Origin: Inhella gelatinilytica
GTDB lineage: Bacteria; Pseudomonadota; Gammaproteobacteria; Burkholderiales; Burkholderiaceae_C
NCBI RefSeq assembly: GCF_016093295.1
Contig: NZ_JAEDAL010000003.1
Location: 281,969 to 345,968, forward strand
Direction of reading: 5' to 3'
Length of the DNA stretch: 64,000 nucleotides
Numbering within the stretch: position 1 is the stretch's first letter; each line of letters opens with the position of its first letter. The notes under the pieces are model-generated. The model was not told where the DNA came from. It did no database searches and saw only the letters and a list, made by a program, of their open reading frames with translations. A program made the position numbers and the translations under genes. This document shows, in pieces, positions 8,687 to 17,075 of this stretch.

Positions 8687-8799
8687 GTCGGGTTCTCCTG
8701 ATTCAGAACCGGGAGCAACCTCCATCCAAAGTCAGGTCTCTCACCGTTGATAGGCCTAGCATCCCCCAGTCCCTTTGAGCCTCACAGAGGATCAACACC

Positions 8800-9981
8800 A
8801 TGAGCGAGCAGGTTTTTGTCACCGGGGTCGGCATGATCCCCTTCACCAAGCCCGGTGCCAGCGAGCCCTACCCCCAGATGGCCGCGCGGGCGGTTCAGGC
8901 GGCGCTGCAAGACGCGGGGCTGGACTACAGCCAAGTGCAGCAGGCCTATGTCGGCTATGTGTACGGCGACTCCTGCGCCGGCCAGCGGGCGCTTTATGAG
9001 GTGGGGCTGAGCGGCATCCCCATCCTCAACGTCAACAACAACTGCTCCACGGGGTCCACCGCCCTGTTTCTAGCCCGCCAGGCCGTTCAAAGTGGCGCCG
9101 CCGACTGCGTCCTGGCCCTGGGCTTTGAACAAATGGCCCCTGGCGCACTGGGCAGTGTGTTCACCGACCGCCCCACCGCCTTTGACCGCTTTGACACGCT
9201 GACGAACGAACTGGTGGACGTCGAGCTGCCCTTGGCGCTGCGCTACTTTGGTGGGGCGGGCTTGGCCCACATGCAGCAGTACGGCACGGAGTTGCGCACT
9301 TTTGCTCAGATCCGCGCCAAAGCCAGCCGCCACGCGGCCCACAACCCGCTCGCCCTGTTTCGCACCGTGGTCACCGAGGACGAGGTGCTGGCCGCCCCCA
9401 CGATCTGGCCCGGCGTCATGACCCGGCTGATGGCCTGCCCGCCCACCTGCGGGGCCGCCGCCGCCCTGCTCTGCTCGGAATCCTTCGCGAAACGGCACGG
9501 TCTGAGCACCGCGGTCCGCATCAAGGCCCAAGCCATGACAACGGACCGCCCCGCCACCTTTGAAGCCCGCGACATGCGCGAGCTCGTGGGCTTCAGCATG
9601 GCGCGCAGCGCCGCCCTGCAGGTGTACGAGCAGGCCGGGGTGTCGCCGCAGGAAGTGCAGGTGGTCGAACTGCACGACTGCTTTGCCCAGAATGAGTTGC
9701 TCAGCTATGAGGCCCTGGGGCTGTGCCCAGTCGGCGGCGCCGAGGCCTTTGTGCGCGCCGGTGACAACACCTACGGCGGCCGCGTGGTGACCAACCCCTC
9801 GGGCGGCCTCCTGTCCAAGGGCCACCCGCTGGGCGCCACGGGTCTCGCCCAGTGCACAGAGCTGGTTCAACAGCTGCGGGGCCAGGCCGAGCGCCGCCAA
9901 GTCGAAGGCGCCCGCTTGGCGTTGCAGCACAACCTGGGCCTGGGTGGGGCTTGTGTTGTCACCCTCTACGAGCGCACCTGA
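8800..9981 (+). CDS. Thiolase / SCP-x-like lipid-transfer acetyl-CoA acyltransferase
   Basis: A 393-residue thiolase-superfamily enzyme of the nonspecific lipid-transfer (SCP2-thiolase) type. The nucleophilic Cys is in NNNCSTGS (Cys82), the conserved ELHDCFAQNE segment follows in the C-terminal half, and the catalytic His is in SKGHPLGATG. A second catalytic Cys is near the C-terminus (GLGGACVVT). An AGAGG ribosome site precedes the ATG. It forms a pair with the following acyl-CoA dehydrogenase, suggesting a role in beta-oxidation of an unspecified acyl-CoA. Confidence 0.87.
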   Translation: MSEQVFVTGVGMIPFTKPGASEPYPQMAARAVQAALQDAGLDYSQVQQAYVGYVYGDSCAGQRALYEVGLSGIPILNVNNNCSTGSTALFLARQAVQSGAADCVLALGFEQMAPGALGSVFTDRPTAFDRFDTLTNELVDVELPLALRYFGGAGLAHMQQYGTELRTFAQIRAKASRHAAHNPLALFRTVVTEDEVLAAPTIWPGVMTRLMACPPTCGAAAALLCSESFAKRHGLSTAVRIKAQAMTTDRPATFEARDMRELVGFSMARSAALQVYEQAGVSPQEVQVVELHDCFAQNELLSYEALGLCPVGGAEAFVRAGDNTYGGRVVTNPSGGLLSKGHPLGATGLAQCTELVQQLRGQAERRQVEGARLALQHNLGLGGACVVTLYERT

Positions 9982-10029
9982 ACCTCCCTCCCTGCCCTCC
10001 TGCCCTCCTGCCCTTCAAAAGAGCCACCC

Positions 10030-11196
10030 ATGAACGACCTCGGCCTGCCCCCGCCCCGCTGGATGAACCCCGATTTGGCGCTGTACCGTGACATGGTGCG
10101 GCGCTTCGTTCAAACCGAAGTGGAGCCCCATGAGGAACGGTGGGCCCAGCAGCAGCATGTGGACCGCGAGACCTGGCAAAAGGCTGGCGCCCTGGGCCTG
10201 CTGCTGGCCGATGTGCCCGAAGCCTTCGGCGGCGCCGGGGGCGACTTCAGCCACATGGCCGTCCTGTTCGAAGAACTGGCCCTGGCCGGCGACCGCGCCT
10301 TCGGGGTGCACGTGCACGCCATTGCCGCGCATTACCTGCTGAACCAGGGCACGCCGGAGCAAAAGGCGCGCTACCTGCCCCAACTGGCCAGCGGCGAGAT
10401 GATTGGCGCCATCGCCATGAGCGAGCCTGCAGCGGGCTCCGACCTGCAGGGCATTCGCACCCGCGCGCTGCTGGAAGACGACGGACAGCATTACCGCATC
10501 ACCGGCTCCAAGATCTTCATCTCCAACGGCTACCTGGCGGACCTGATCGTCGTCGTGGCCCGCACCGACCCGCGTCCCGAAGCCGGCTCGCGGGGCCTCT
10601 CCCTCTTCTTGGTGGAGACCCGGCAGGTTCAGGGGTTTCGGGTGGGCCGCATCCTGGACAAGCTGGGGCAAAAGGGCCAAGACACCTGCGAGCTTTACTT
10701 TGACGACGTGCGCGTTCCCGCCAACGGCCTGCTGGGCGGTGTCGAGGGACGGGGCATGGCCCACCTGATGAGCGAGCTGCCGTACGAGCGCACCATGCTC
10801 GCCGTCAGCGCGCAGGCCAGCATCGAGCGAGCGCTACGCCTCACGGTGGAGCACGTCAAACAGCGCAAAGCCTTTGGAAAGGCTTTGATCGAACTGCAGA
10901 ACACCCGCTTCAAGCTGGCCGAGGTCAAAACCCAGGCCGTTGTGGGGCGCGCCCTGGTGGACGACTGCATCTGCCGCCTCGTGGCCGGCACCATGGACAC
11001 CACGACCGCTTCCATTGCCAAGCTTTGGCTCTCTGAAGCCGAGGGGCGCGTCATCGACGAATGCCTGCAGCTCTTTGGCGGCTACGGCTACATGACCGAA
11101 TACCCCATCGCCCGCATGTACGCCGACGCCCGGGTTCAGCGCATCTACGGCGGCACCAGCGAAATCATGAAAGAAATCATCGCCCGCTCGCTCTGA
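10030..11196 (+). CDS. Acyl-CoA dehydrogenase
   Basis: A 388-residue flavin-dependent acyl-CoA dehydrogenase: an N-terminal helical domain, the FAD/substrate signature AMSEPAAGSDLQGI in the middle, and the C-terminal signature LFGGYGYMTEYPIARMYAD. The Glu in the IYGGTSEI motif occupies the position usual for the catalytic base or its neighbour. It starts 48 bases after the thiolase stop. Chain-length preference cannot be told. Confidence 0.92.
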   Translation: MNDLGLPPPRWMNPDLALYRDMVRRFVQTEVEPHEERWAQQQHVDRETWQKAGALGLLLADVPEAFGGAGGDFSHMAVLFEELALAGDRAFGVHVHAIAAHYLLNQGTPEQKARYLPQLASGEMIGAIAMSEPAAGSDLQGIRTRALLEDDGQHYRITGSKIFISNGYLADLIVVVARTDPRPEAGSRGLSLFLVETRQVQGFRVGRILDKLGQKGQDTCELYFDDVRVPANGLLGGVEGRGMAHLMSELPYERTMLAVSAQASIERALRLTVEHVKQRKAFGKALIELQNTRFKLAEVKTQAVVGRALVDDCICRLVAGTMDTTTASIAKLWLSEAEGRVIDECLQLFGGYGYMTEYPIARMYADARVQRIYGGTSEIMKEIIARSL

Positions 11197-11202
11197 GCCG
11201 CC

Positions 11203-11466
11203 TCACCGCCACCAGCCGAAGCCAGGCCAGGCCTTGCGCACCTCGCGCAGGCACTGCTGAACCCAATCCTGTTGGGGGGCGGTTAGGGGGCGGCAGTCCC
11301 GGCGCACCGCCAGCACGACCTGCCCCAACTCACCCAAGAGCTCGGTCGACGTGGTCCAGACGCCGTCCAGCACCGCCTCCAAGCGCGCGCCATGCGCCGG
11401 GAAGCCACTCGCGCGCAAGGACGCGGCAAGCATCCGAAAAGGCTGAGAGCTGATGGGCTCGGACAT
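11203..11466 (-). CDS. Hypothetical protein, 87 residues
   Basis: A short soluble protein starting at ATG 11466, preceded by AGGAG at good spacing. It is mostly helical (MLAASLRASGF, LLGELGQVVLAVRRD) and ends with an aromatic cluster PGFGWWR. I do not recognise a family. It lies tail-to-tail with the acyl-CoA dehydrogenase gene and head-to-head with the DUF3034 gene, leaving about 70 bases for divergent promoters. Confidence 0.55.
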   Translation of the reverse strand: MSEPISSQPFRMLAASLRASGFPAHGARLEAVLDGVWTTSTELLGELGQVVLAVRRDCRPLTAPQQDWVQQCLREVRKAWPGFGWWR

Positions 11467-11536
11467 GGCCGCTCCTGATTTGCATCCAAACGGTGGCGCA
11501 CAGCGTATGGCTAGAAGTGTCACCCCTTCAATCGCC

Positions 11537-12430
11537 ATGAAACCCACGATCCTGAGCCTTCTAACCCTGACCCTGCTCAGCGCTGCCGCCCACGCGGCCG
11601 ACGGCAAGCTGCTGCTGACGGGCGGTGTTTCCACCATCGACGGGGCCGCAGGCGGCGGCCTCAGCCCCTGGGCCCTGACCGGCACCTACGCCAGTGAAGG
11701 CCAATGGGGCGCCAGCGCCTTTGTCACCCACCTTCGCGCCCCCGACTACCGCTTGACCGTCGCCGGCGCGGCCCTGGCCTGGGACGAGCGCCTGGAGCTG
11801 TCCCTCGCCCGCCAACGCTTGGACACCCGGCAGAACTTGGCTCCGCTCGGCCTGGGAGGCTTGCAGCTGCGCCAGGACATCGTGGGCGTCAAATGGCGCT
11901 TTGCCGGCGAAGCCATCTTGGACGCCGACCGCTGGATGCCCCAGCTCGCCCTGGGCGCCCTGCACAAGCGGGCCCACGCGGGGGCCTTCGCCCCCACGCT
12001 CTTTGGGCCCTTGGGTGCGCGCCGCTCGGACACCGAGCTGTACCTGGCGGCCACCAAGCTGTGGCTGGCCCAAAGCCTGCTCACCAATGTGACCCTGCGC
12101 GCCAGCCGGGCGAATCAAAACGGTTTGCTGGGCTTTGGTGGTGCGCAGGACCGCCGCTGGGAGGTCCGCCCCGAGGTTTCAGCGGCCCTGCTGCTTGCCC
12201 CGGAATGGGCGCTCGGCTTCGAAGCCCGTGCCAAGCCCAACAAGCTGGAGCGCAGTGTCCTGGGGGACGGCGCGCTGCGCGAACGCGACTGGTTCGACGT
12301 CTTCGTCGCCTACGCGCCCAACAAGCGGGCCTCTCTCACCGCCGCCTGGGTCGATGTGGGCGCGATTGCTCCGGCCCTCAATCCCAAGCGCCAACGCGGC
12401 GCCTACCTCTCCCTGCAACTCAGCCACTGA
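11537..12430 (+). CDS. DUF3034 family exported beta-barrel-like protein
   Basis: A 297-residue protein with a clean signal peptide (MKPTILSLLTLTLLSAAAHA). The mature part, beginning DGKLLLTGGVSTIDGAAGGG, has alternating strands and a C-terminal LSLQLSH typical of outer-membrane-type barrels, and matches the DUF3034 family as I recall it. ATG 11537 is chosen for the signal peptide; the frame is open upstream. It is followed six bases later by the truncated haemoglobin gene, an arrangement repeated in other betaproteobacteria from memory. Confidence 0.78.
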   Translation: MKPTILSLLTLTLLSAAAHAADGKLLLTGGVSTIDGAAGGGLSPWALTGTYASEGQWGASAFVTHLRAPDYRLTVAGAALAWDERLELSLARQRLDTRQNLAPLGLGGLQLRQDIVGVKWRFAGEAILDADRWMPQLALGALHKRAHAGAFAPTLFGPLGARRSDTELYLAATKLWLAQSLLTNVTLRASRANQNGLLGFGGAQDRRWEVRPEVSAALLLAPEWALGFEARAKPNKLERSVLGDGALRERDWFDVFVAYAPNKRASLTAAWVDVGAIAPALNPKRQRGAYLSLQLSH

Positions 12431-12436
12431 TCTCCC

Positions 12437-12871
12437 ATGCAACGCCTCACGCTCCCCTTCGCGCTGGCCCTCGCGCTGATGCTCCTTGCCCTCCCCGTCC
12501 ACCCCGCCCGTGCGGACGACAGCCTCTACCGCGCCTGGGGCGGGAAAGCGGGCATCCGGGCCGTCATGGACGACTTTGTGGCTCGCCTCCCGGCCCACCC
12601 ACGGATCGGCCGCCGATTTCAAGGCGTGGATGCCCAGCACCTCAGCAGCCAGCTGACCGACCAACTCTGCGAACTGGCTGGGGGCCCCTGCCAGTACAAC
12701 GGCCCGGATATGGCGGCCGCTCACGAGGGCATGGGTTTGAAAAAGCCCGAGTTCACCGCCCTGGTGGAGGTGCTTCAAGAGGCCATGGCCGCCCGCGGCA
12801 TCGCTTTCTCCGACCAAAACCGCATGCTCGCGCGGCTGGCCCCCATGCACCGAGACCTGCTGGAGAAGTGA
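12437..12871 (+). CDS. Exported group 1 truncated haemoglobin
   Basis: A 144-residue protein with a signal peptide of about 26 residues (ending HPARA) and a truncated globin fold. The segment LAGGPCQYNG and the proximal His motif AAAHEGMGL (His96) are the group 1 hallmarks. Secretion to the periplasm is unusual for globins but common in this small clade. Binding of haem, O2 or NO is expected from the family. Its location between DUF3034 and an ECF sigma gene suggests membership in a stress-responsive unit. Confidence 0.85.
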   Translation: MQRLTLPFALALALMLLALPVHPARADDSLYRAWGGKAGIRAVMDDFVARLPAHPRIGRRFQGVDAQHLSSQLTDQLCELAGGPCQYNGPDMAAAHEGMGLKKPEFTALVEVLQEAMAARGIAFSDQNRMLARLAPMHRDLLEK

Positions 12872-12960
12872 ACCACAATGGCGGCTTCGCCATGACCGCC
12901 CTGATGGCTTGTGAGGGGCTGCGGCCTCAGCCGCGCCCGCTGTGCCGGGGGCCTCTTTTG

Positions 12961-13620
12961 ATGGACGATCCCGCTGGCCTGTCCGCCTCCGGGCTTGCGG
13001 CTGAGCCCCAAGCGGCCTCGGCCCAAGCCAGGCTGCGGCCGGCCGACTCCGCCCAGCTCCAGGCCTGGTTGATAGCCGTGGCCGAGCAGGACGCCGCGGC
13101 TGAAGCCGCCTTCGCCCAGCTCTATCGCTGCTTGGCCCCGCGCGTGCATGCGCTAACGCTGCGCATCCTGCGGGATGCTGCGGCCGCAGAGGAAGCGGTG
13201 GAAGACTGCTTTTGGCAAATCTGGCGCCAGGCCGCCCGCTTTGACCCCGCCCGAGGTCCAGCCGAGGCGTGGGTGCTGACCCTCGCGCGCAGCCGTGCAC
13301 TCGACGCCTACCGCGCGAACCAGCGTGCCCGTGCGGATGTGCTCTCCCTCGAAGCCCTGCAGGACTGCGGGCAGGCCCCGCCAGACGAGGTGGAGCGGGA
13401 CACCGCCACCTTGCTTGATGCGGCTCGCCATCACGCGGCCCTGCATCAGGCCCTGCTCCAGCTGGCGGCGCTGCCCCGTCAGTTGCTGGCCTTGGCCTTC
13501 TTCCGCGGGCTCACGCACGACGAAATCGCGCTTCAAACCGGCTTGCCCCTGGGCACCGTCAAATCGCACATCAAGCGAGCGCTGACCGCCCTCAAGCCTC
13601 ACCTCAGGGGCCCCGAATGA
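12961..13620 (+). CDS. ECF RNA polymerase sigma factor
   Basis: A protein of about 219 residues with region 2 (FAQLYRCLAPRVHALTLRIL through EEAVEDCFWQIWRQAARFD) and region 4 (LTHDEIALQTGLPLGTVKSHIKRAL), the ECF two-domain layout. The start is uncertain: in-frame ATGs exist at 12892, 12904 and 12961; the last gives the length nearest to family norm, but none has a strong ribosome site. The stop overlaps the ATG of the ChrR-like gene (ATGA), the typical coupling of an ECF sigma with its regulator. Confidence 0.85.
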   Translation: MDDPAGLSASGLAAEPQAASAQARLRPADSAQLQAWLIAVAEQDAAAEAAFAQLYRCLAPRVHALTLRILRDAAAAEEAVEDCFWQIWRQAARFDPARGPAEAWVLTLARSRALDAYRANQRARADVLSLEALQDCGQAPPDEVERDTATLLDAARHHAALHQALLQLAALPRQLLALAFFRGLTHDEIALQTGLPLGTVKSHIKRALTALKPHLRGPE

Positions 13621-14462
13621 ACACCGCACCCCTTCCCACCGACGCGCTGAGCGAAGCCCCGCCGCACGCCCATGCCCGCGCTCCGGAGCCCGGTCCTGCG
13701 GCCGAGCTGCTGCTGGCCCTGGCGAGCGAGGGCTTACCGCCGCCGCTGGGCCTGAGCGAGCGCCTGAGCGCTCGCATCGCTGCGCAGCGCGCTGCCAACG
13801 CGCCACTGGTGACGCTGCACCAGCCCCTGCAGCGCCGGTCGCTCCAGCCCTGGGGGCCCGGGGTGAGGGCCTGCGCGCTGCACGGCAACAGCTGGTTGGT
13901 GGAGGCCGAGGCCGGCAGCGCCTTGCCGGCCCCGACGGCGCCGCTGGAACTGCTCGTTCTGGCCGGCTCAGTGGCCGTGGCGGGCCAGCCCTTGAGCTTA
14001 AGCACCGCCGGGTACGCCCTGCTGCCGGCTGGGCAGGCCCTCACCGCCCTCGGCGCGGTGCGCCTCTATTGGCGGGAGCACCGCGCGGGCCCCTTCAGCG
14101 CCCCGGACCAAGCCTTGCTGCGCACGCCGCAGGACTGGCAGCCCCTGCGCGACGGCGTGTCCATCTGCCCGCTTCACGGCGAGGGGGCGGCGGTTTCGCT
14201 GCTGGCGCGCCTGCAACCGGGTGCGCGCGTGCCGGCACACCCGCACGGCATCGACGAGGAATGCCTGATGGTCGAGGGCGATCTCTTCCTCGGCGATGTG
14301 CTGCTGCGCGAGGGGGAATACCAATTCGCCCCCGCCGGCTCCCAGCATGGCGACTTGTTCGCCGATGCGCCCTGCCTGCTCTTCTTTCATGGCGCCATTG
14401 AGGCGGCCGCCATCGACAACCCGCATCGTGTCAGCCTGGGCTGGCCCCCCTTGGGGGGCTGA
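13617..14462 (+). CDS. ChrR-like cupin protein, probable anti-sigma partner
   Basis: A 281-residue protein with two cupin-like halves, residues 60-150 and 175-265. The second has the metal-type motif PAHPHGIDEECLMVEGD, as in the C-terminal domain of ChrR, which senses singlet oxygen or peroxides. The N-terminal 55 residues contain His but no Cys, so the H-x3-C-x2-C zinc module of canonical ChrR anti-sigma domains is missing. It is coupled by four bases to the ECF sigma gene. Acting as its regulator is inference. Confidence 0.7.
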   Translation: MNTAPLPTDALSEAPPHAHARAPEPGPAAELLLALASEGLPPPLGLSERLSARIAAQRAANAPLVTLHQPLQRRSLQPWGPGVRACALHGNSWLVEAEAGSALPAPTAPLELLVLAGSVAVAGQPLSLSTAGYALLPAGQALTALGAVRLYWREHRAGPFSAPDQALLRTPQDWQPLRDGVSICPLHGEGAAVSLLARLQPGARVPAHPHGIDEECLMVEGDLFLGDVLLREGEYQFAPAGSQHGDLFADAPCLLFFHGAIEAAAIDNPHRVSLGWPPLGG

Positions 14463-14482
14463 GCCCCGAGCTGGGCCGAGGC

Positions 14483-15157
14483 TTAGTAGATGTCTTGCGG
14501 CTGCTGAAACGCCGCCTTGGCGCGGCGCGGCAGCACCTGGGTCGAAACCCGCACCGGCGCCATGCCCTCCGCCACCACCACCGTCTGCACCGGCGTTTCA
14601 ACCAGCTCATCGCCGTGCCAAACACGCAGCCGCGCCGAGCCCGGCGGCACCTGCGACAGTTTGGCATTCCCGTCCGCCGCCGAGACCGCCGCCCACGGCG
14701 AATCCGTCACATACAAATGCCCCCGCATGGAACCATGCAGGTGGCACCCCAGCAAGTGCGGCCCGGTTTCCGTGAACACGCGCTGCTGGCTGGAGGGTTC
14801 GGCCCCCGCCTTGCGCCCTGAGAGCCGGAAGGCATAGCCCTGGTTCGGGTCCAAATACTGCCCGCCCGGCGCCGACAGCCCGCCTCGCACATGGTGGTCC
14901 CAGCGGTCCAGGTTGGTGAACTTCACCTTGGTGCTGGTGTGCACCAAGCTGACCGTGGGGACGAACTTCATCTTTTCCTGCGCGATCGTGACCTCGGCTT
15001 TGGGCACCGGCCGCGGGCCCGGAACCGTGGTCTCCAGCACCACCACGGCATCGGCCAAAGGCTTGCCTTCGCGGTCGAGCACCAAGACCTCCAAATCGGC
15101 TGTCCATCCTGCCATGGAGAACGCAGCCAAACACAGACCCAGACCCACTGCTTTCAT
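14483..15157 (-). CDS. Exported cupredoxin-like (plastocyanin-type) protein
   Basis: A 224-residue protein with a signal peptide (first 19 residues) and a cupredoxin-like core. Potential copper ligands are visible: His in DRWDHHVRGG and a Cys-His cluster in LLGCHLHGSMRGHL, the C-x-x-H-x-x-M style of blue-copper sites. A GGAGGT ribosome site precedes ATG 15157. Proteins of this kind are often called methylamine-utilization-like, but nothing else of that pathway is here. It converges with the sigma/ChrR pair. Confidence 0.75.
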   Translation of the reverse strand: MKAVGLGLCLAAFSMAGWTADLEVLVLDREGKPLADAVVVLETTVPGPRPVPKAEVTIAQEKMKFVPTVSLVHTSTKVKFTNLDRWDHHVRGGLSAPGGQYLDPNQGYAFRLSGRKAGAEPSSQQRVFTETGPHLLGCHLHGSMRGHLYVTDSPWAAVSAADGNAKLSQVPPGSARLRVWHGDELVETPVQTVVVAEGMAPVRVSTQVLPRRAKAAFQQPQDIY

Positions 15158-15275
15158 GCAACCTCCGATGCGGTGAAGCGGCCCATGATGCCAGAGGACA
15201 TCTGTTTTCCCCATGGCGAAAAGCCCACCCTCCCCCTGCGGCCCACCGCGGGCAATCGCCCCCTGAAACACCCGT

Positions 15276-15758
15276 TCAGGGCAGCCGACTGAAGTAGTTC
15301 TTTCGCACCACCGGTCGGCCATCTGCTGTGAAGTGCGCCACCGTTTCCACCATGGTTTGGCCCCCAGGCTCCACGGTGTAGATCCGCGTGGAGGCGGGAG
15401 CGCCATTCTTTGCCAACTGCATGATCAAAACCTCGGGTCGAGGCATGGTGGTGGCCGACATGTCCGCTTCAAAGTTCGCCTTTACTGCCGTTGGCGTTCC
15501 GTCCAGTGGCGTGACGCCTTCGGCCTCCAGACGTGCCCCGGCCGGGTCCACCACCTCCACCCGCAAACGCAATTGCTGGGCGTCGGCTTGGGCAAAGGTC
15601 AGCGTCACGCTCCGCGGGCGCGCCGCCGGCGGCATGGGTAAACGCGAGGTATCAACAGCCCATGCCCCCATAAGGGTCTCGCTGGGTGCGGATTCGGCAC
15701 GGACTGCACCCAAAACCACCCCCAACCCAATCAGCCAACAAATCACCGAACGCCTCAT
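15276..15758 (-). CDS. Exported hypothetical protein
   Basis: A 160-residue protein with a signal peptide (MRRSVICWLIGLGVVLGAVRA). The mature part reads as a beta-rich domain: SVTLTFAQ, LRLRVEVVD, STRIYTVEPGGQTMVETV. I do not recognise the family. The ATG overlaps the stop of the upstream GNAT gene (ATGA), so translation is probably coupled although the products look unrelated. Confidence 0.65.
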   Translation of the reverse strand: MRRSVICWLIGLGVVLGAVRAESAPSETLMGAWAVDTSRLPMPPAARPRSVTLTFAQADAQQLRLRVEVVDPAGARLEAEGVTPLDGTPTAVKANFEADMSATTMPRPEVLIMQLAKNGAPASTRIYTVEPGGQTMVETVAHFTADGRPVVRKNYFSRLP

Positions 15759-16258
15759 GCAGTGGTCCTCCAAACGTCTCTGTGGGATCGGATCAGGGGG
15801 GGCAATCGCTTGCCCAGACAAACCGCCTCGGGTCGACCCACGTACCGCCCGAAGTTGGGGATGACACGGTAACCATGCCGCTCATAGAAGGCAATCGCCC
15901 GGGTGTTCACCCGGCGAGTCTCCAGCCAGATCTGCTCGTAGCCCCACGCCGTGGCTTTGCGCTCCAAAAACGCCAGCAAGGCTGCCCCTGCCCCTTTTGT
16001 CCCAGGCGCTGCGAACATGCGCTTCAACTCGGCCACGCCGGGCTCCAGCGGGCGCAAGGCGCCGCAAGCCACGGCCACGCCATTGCCCGCACGCCCCAAG
16101 GCGAACCCCGCCCTGGCGACTCGAACGTCTTCGGCATCGAACGAAGCCGCGCCGCTGCTGCCCGTGATGGTGGCCAACGTGGCACCCAACTGAGCCAAGA
16201 GGGCTTGCGCCTCCGCCCCGTCGGGATCCGTGAGTTCAATGTGAAGTTCGATCGACAT
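15755..16258 (-). CDS. GNAT family N-acetyltransferase
   Basis: A 167-residue GNAT enzyme. The acetyl-CoA-binding segment is APGTKGAGAALLAFLE (a variant of Q/R-x-x-G-x-G/A), followed by IWLETRRVNTRAIAFYERHGYRV, the usual C-terminal strand-helix. ATG 16258 (MSIELHIEL) is preferred over 16270. The substrate is unknown. It overlaps the exported gene downstream by four bases. Confidence 0.85.
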   Translation of the reverse strand: MSIELHIELTDPDGAEAQALLAQLGATLATITGSSGAASFDAEDVRVARAGFALGRAGNGVAVACGALRPLEPGVAELKRMFAAPGTKGAGAALLAFLERKATAWGYEQIWLETRRVNTRAIAFYERHGYRVIPNFGRYVGRPEAVCLGKRLPPLIRSHRDVWRTTA

Positions 16259-16305
16259 GGGGATGACCACTCAAGGCCAAAGATCCAATCCAAAGGTCCA
16301 GGGTT

Positions 16306-16659
16306 TCAAGGCGCATTCGCCCGCATGGTCGCCAGTGCCTTGAGGCACTGAGCGCGGTTCGCATAAATCAAATATTCGCTGCTGGGCGATGCCCGGCACT
16401 GGTGGTAGGCCCCCTGCAAGCCAAAGGCGGCGCCGCTTGCATGAAATTCACACCTCTGAAACCCATCGAGATCCCTCAGCCGAATCACGCGGCACTGGGC
16501 CTCCTCAGGCTTCAGCCAGTCGAATCCCACACCGCCGACCACCTTGAACTCACCGGCGTTGGCCGCGCCGACCGCCAGCCCGGTCAGCCACGCCAACGCC
16601 AGCCGGCGCCAGGCTGCAGAGGGCGGAGCAAAGCCTGGCACGGCGTTAAAACCAAACAT
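16306..16659 (-). CDS. Exported hypothetical protein
   Basis: A protein of about 117 residues. A hydrophobic segment, AWRRLALAWLTGLAVGAANAG, near residues 16-36 is a likely signal peptide. Four or five Cys follow, spaced as CRVIRL, RCEFH, HQCRAS and QCLK, compatible with disulfides in the periplasm. ATG 16659 overlaps the end of the GFA gene by 14 bases; a GTG at 16641 is an alternative start. Not recognised. Confidence 0.55.
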   Translation of the reverse strand: MFGFNAVPGFAPPSAAWRRLALAWLTGLAVGAANAGEFKVVGGVGFDWLKPEEAQCRVIRLRDLDGFQRCEFHASGAAFGLQGAYHQCRASPSSEYLIYANRAQCLKALATMRANAP

Positions 16660-17035
16660 CCTTGATGCACTTGCCGTCCGAAGGCAAGTCTTCCCACCGG
16701 TCCAGGCCATCGAAGTGGTCAATGCGCACCTGCGCAATCGGCCCGGGCTCCGTCATCCGCAGGTTCACGGCCATCCGCCGTCCACCCTGGGCATCCGGCT
16801 GCAACGACCGCCAGTGCGTGACGCCGCCACACCTTGGGCAAAAGTTGAAACTGAGTGCAGCGCCCCGAACGTAGGGCGTGGTCTCGCCCTCGACCCGGAT
16901 GTTCTCCCCTTCATAACCGTAGGCCCACAACACCCCGTATCGGCGGCAGGCCGTGCAGTTGCAGGCGGTCGCGGACTCTGGCACCTCATCAAGCTGCCAA
17001 CGAGCCGATCCGCAGTGACAAGTTCCTTCCAGCAT
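16646..17035 (-). CDS. GFA family (glutathione-dependent formaldehyde-activating-like) zinc protein
   Basis: A 129-residue protein of the GFA/CENP-V fold. Zinc ligands follow the family layout: GTCHCGSARW, CNCTACRRYG and NFCPRCGGVTHW. ATG 17035 is supported by AGGAG upstream; the longer open frame overlaps the neighbouring GNAT gene. GFA proteins are frequent cargo of integron cassettes, but no attC is visible beside this copy. The substrate is unknown. Confidence 0.87.
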   Translation of the reverse strand: MLEGTCHCGSARWQLDEVPESATACNCTACRRYGVLWAYGYEGENIRVEGETTPYVRGAALSFNFCPRCGGVTHWRSLQPDAQGGRRMAVNLRMTEPGPIAQVRIDHFDGLDRWEDLPSDGKCIKDVWF

Positions 17036-17075
17036 CGGTTGCTCCTTTTCTTTCTCGGTAACAAAGCCAACCGCT

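Noticed and set aside
11704..12960. Long plus-strand open frame in front of the ECF sigma gene
   Set aside because: It runs out of frame through the DUF3034 and haemoglobin genes, is Arg/Pro-rich and has no start signals; only the part after 12961 is the sigma factor.
17000..17075. A sixth attC after the GNAT gene
   Set aside because: The only GTT-like core (GTTGGCT on the minus strand) does not fit GTTRRRY and has no partner core or paired arms.
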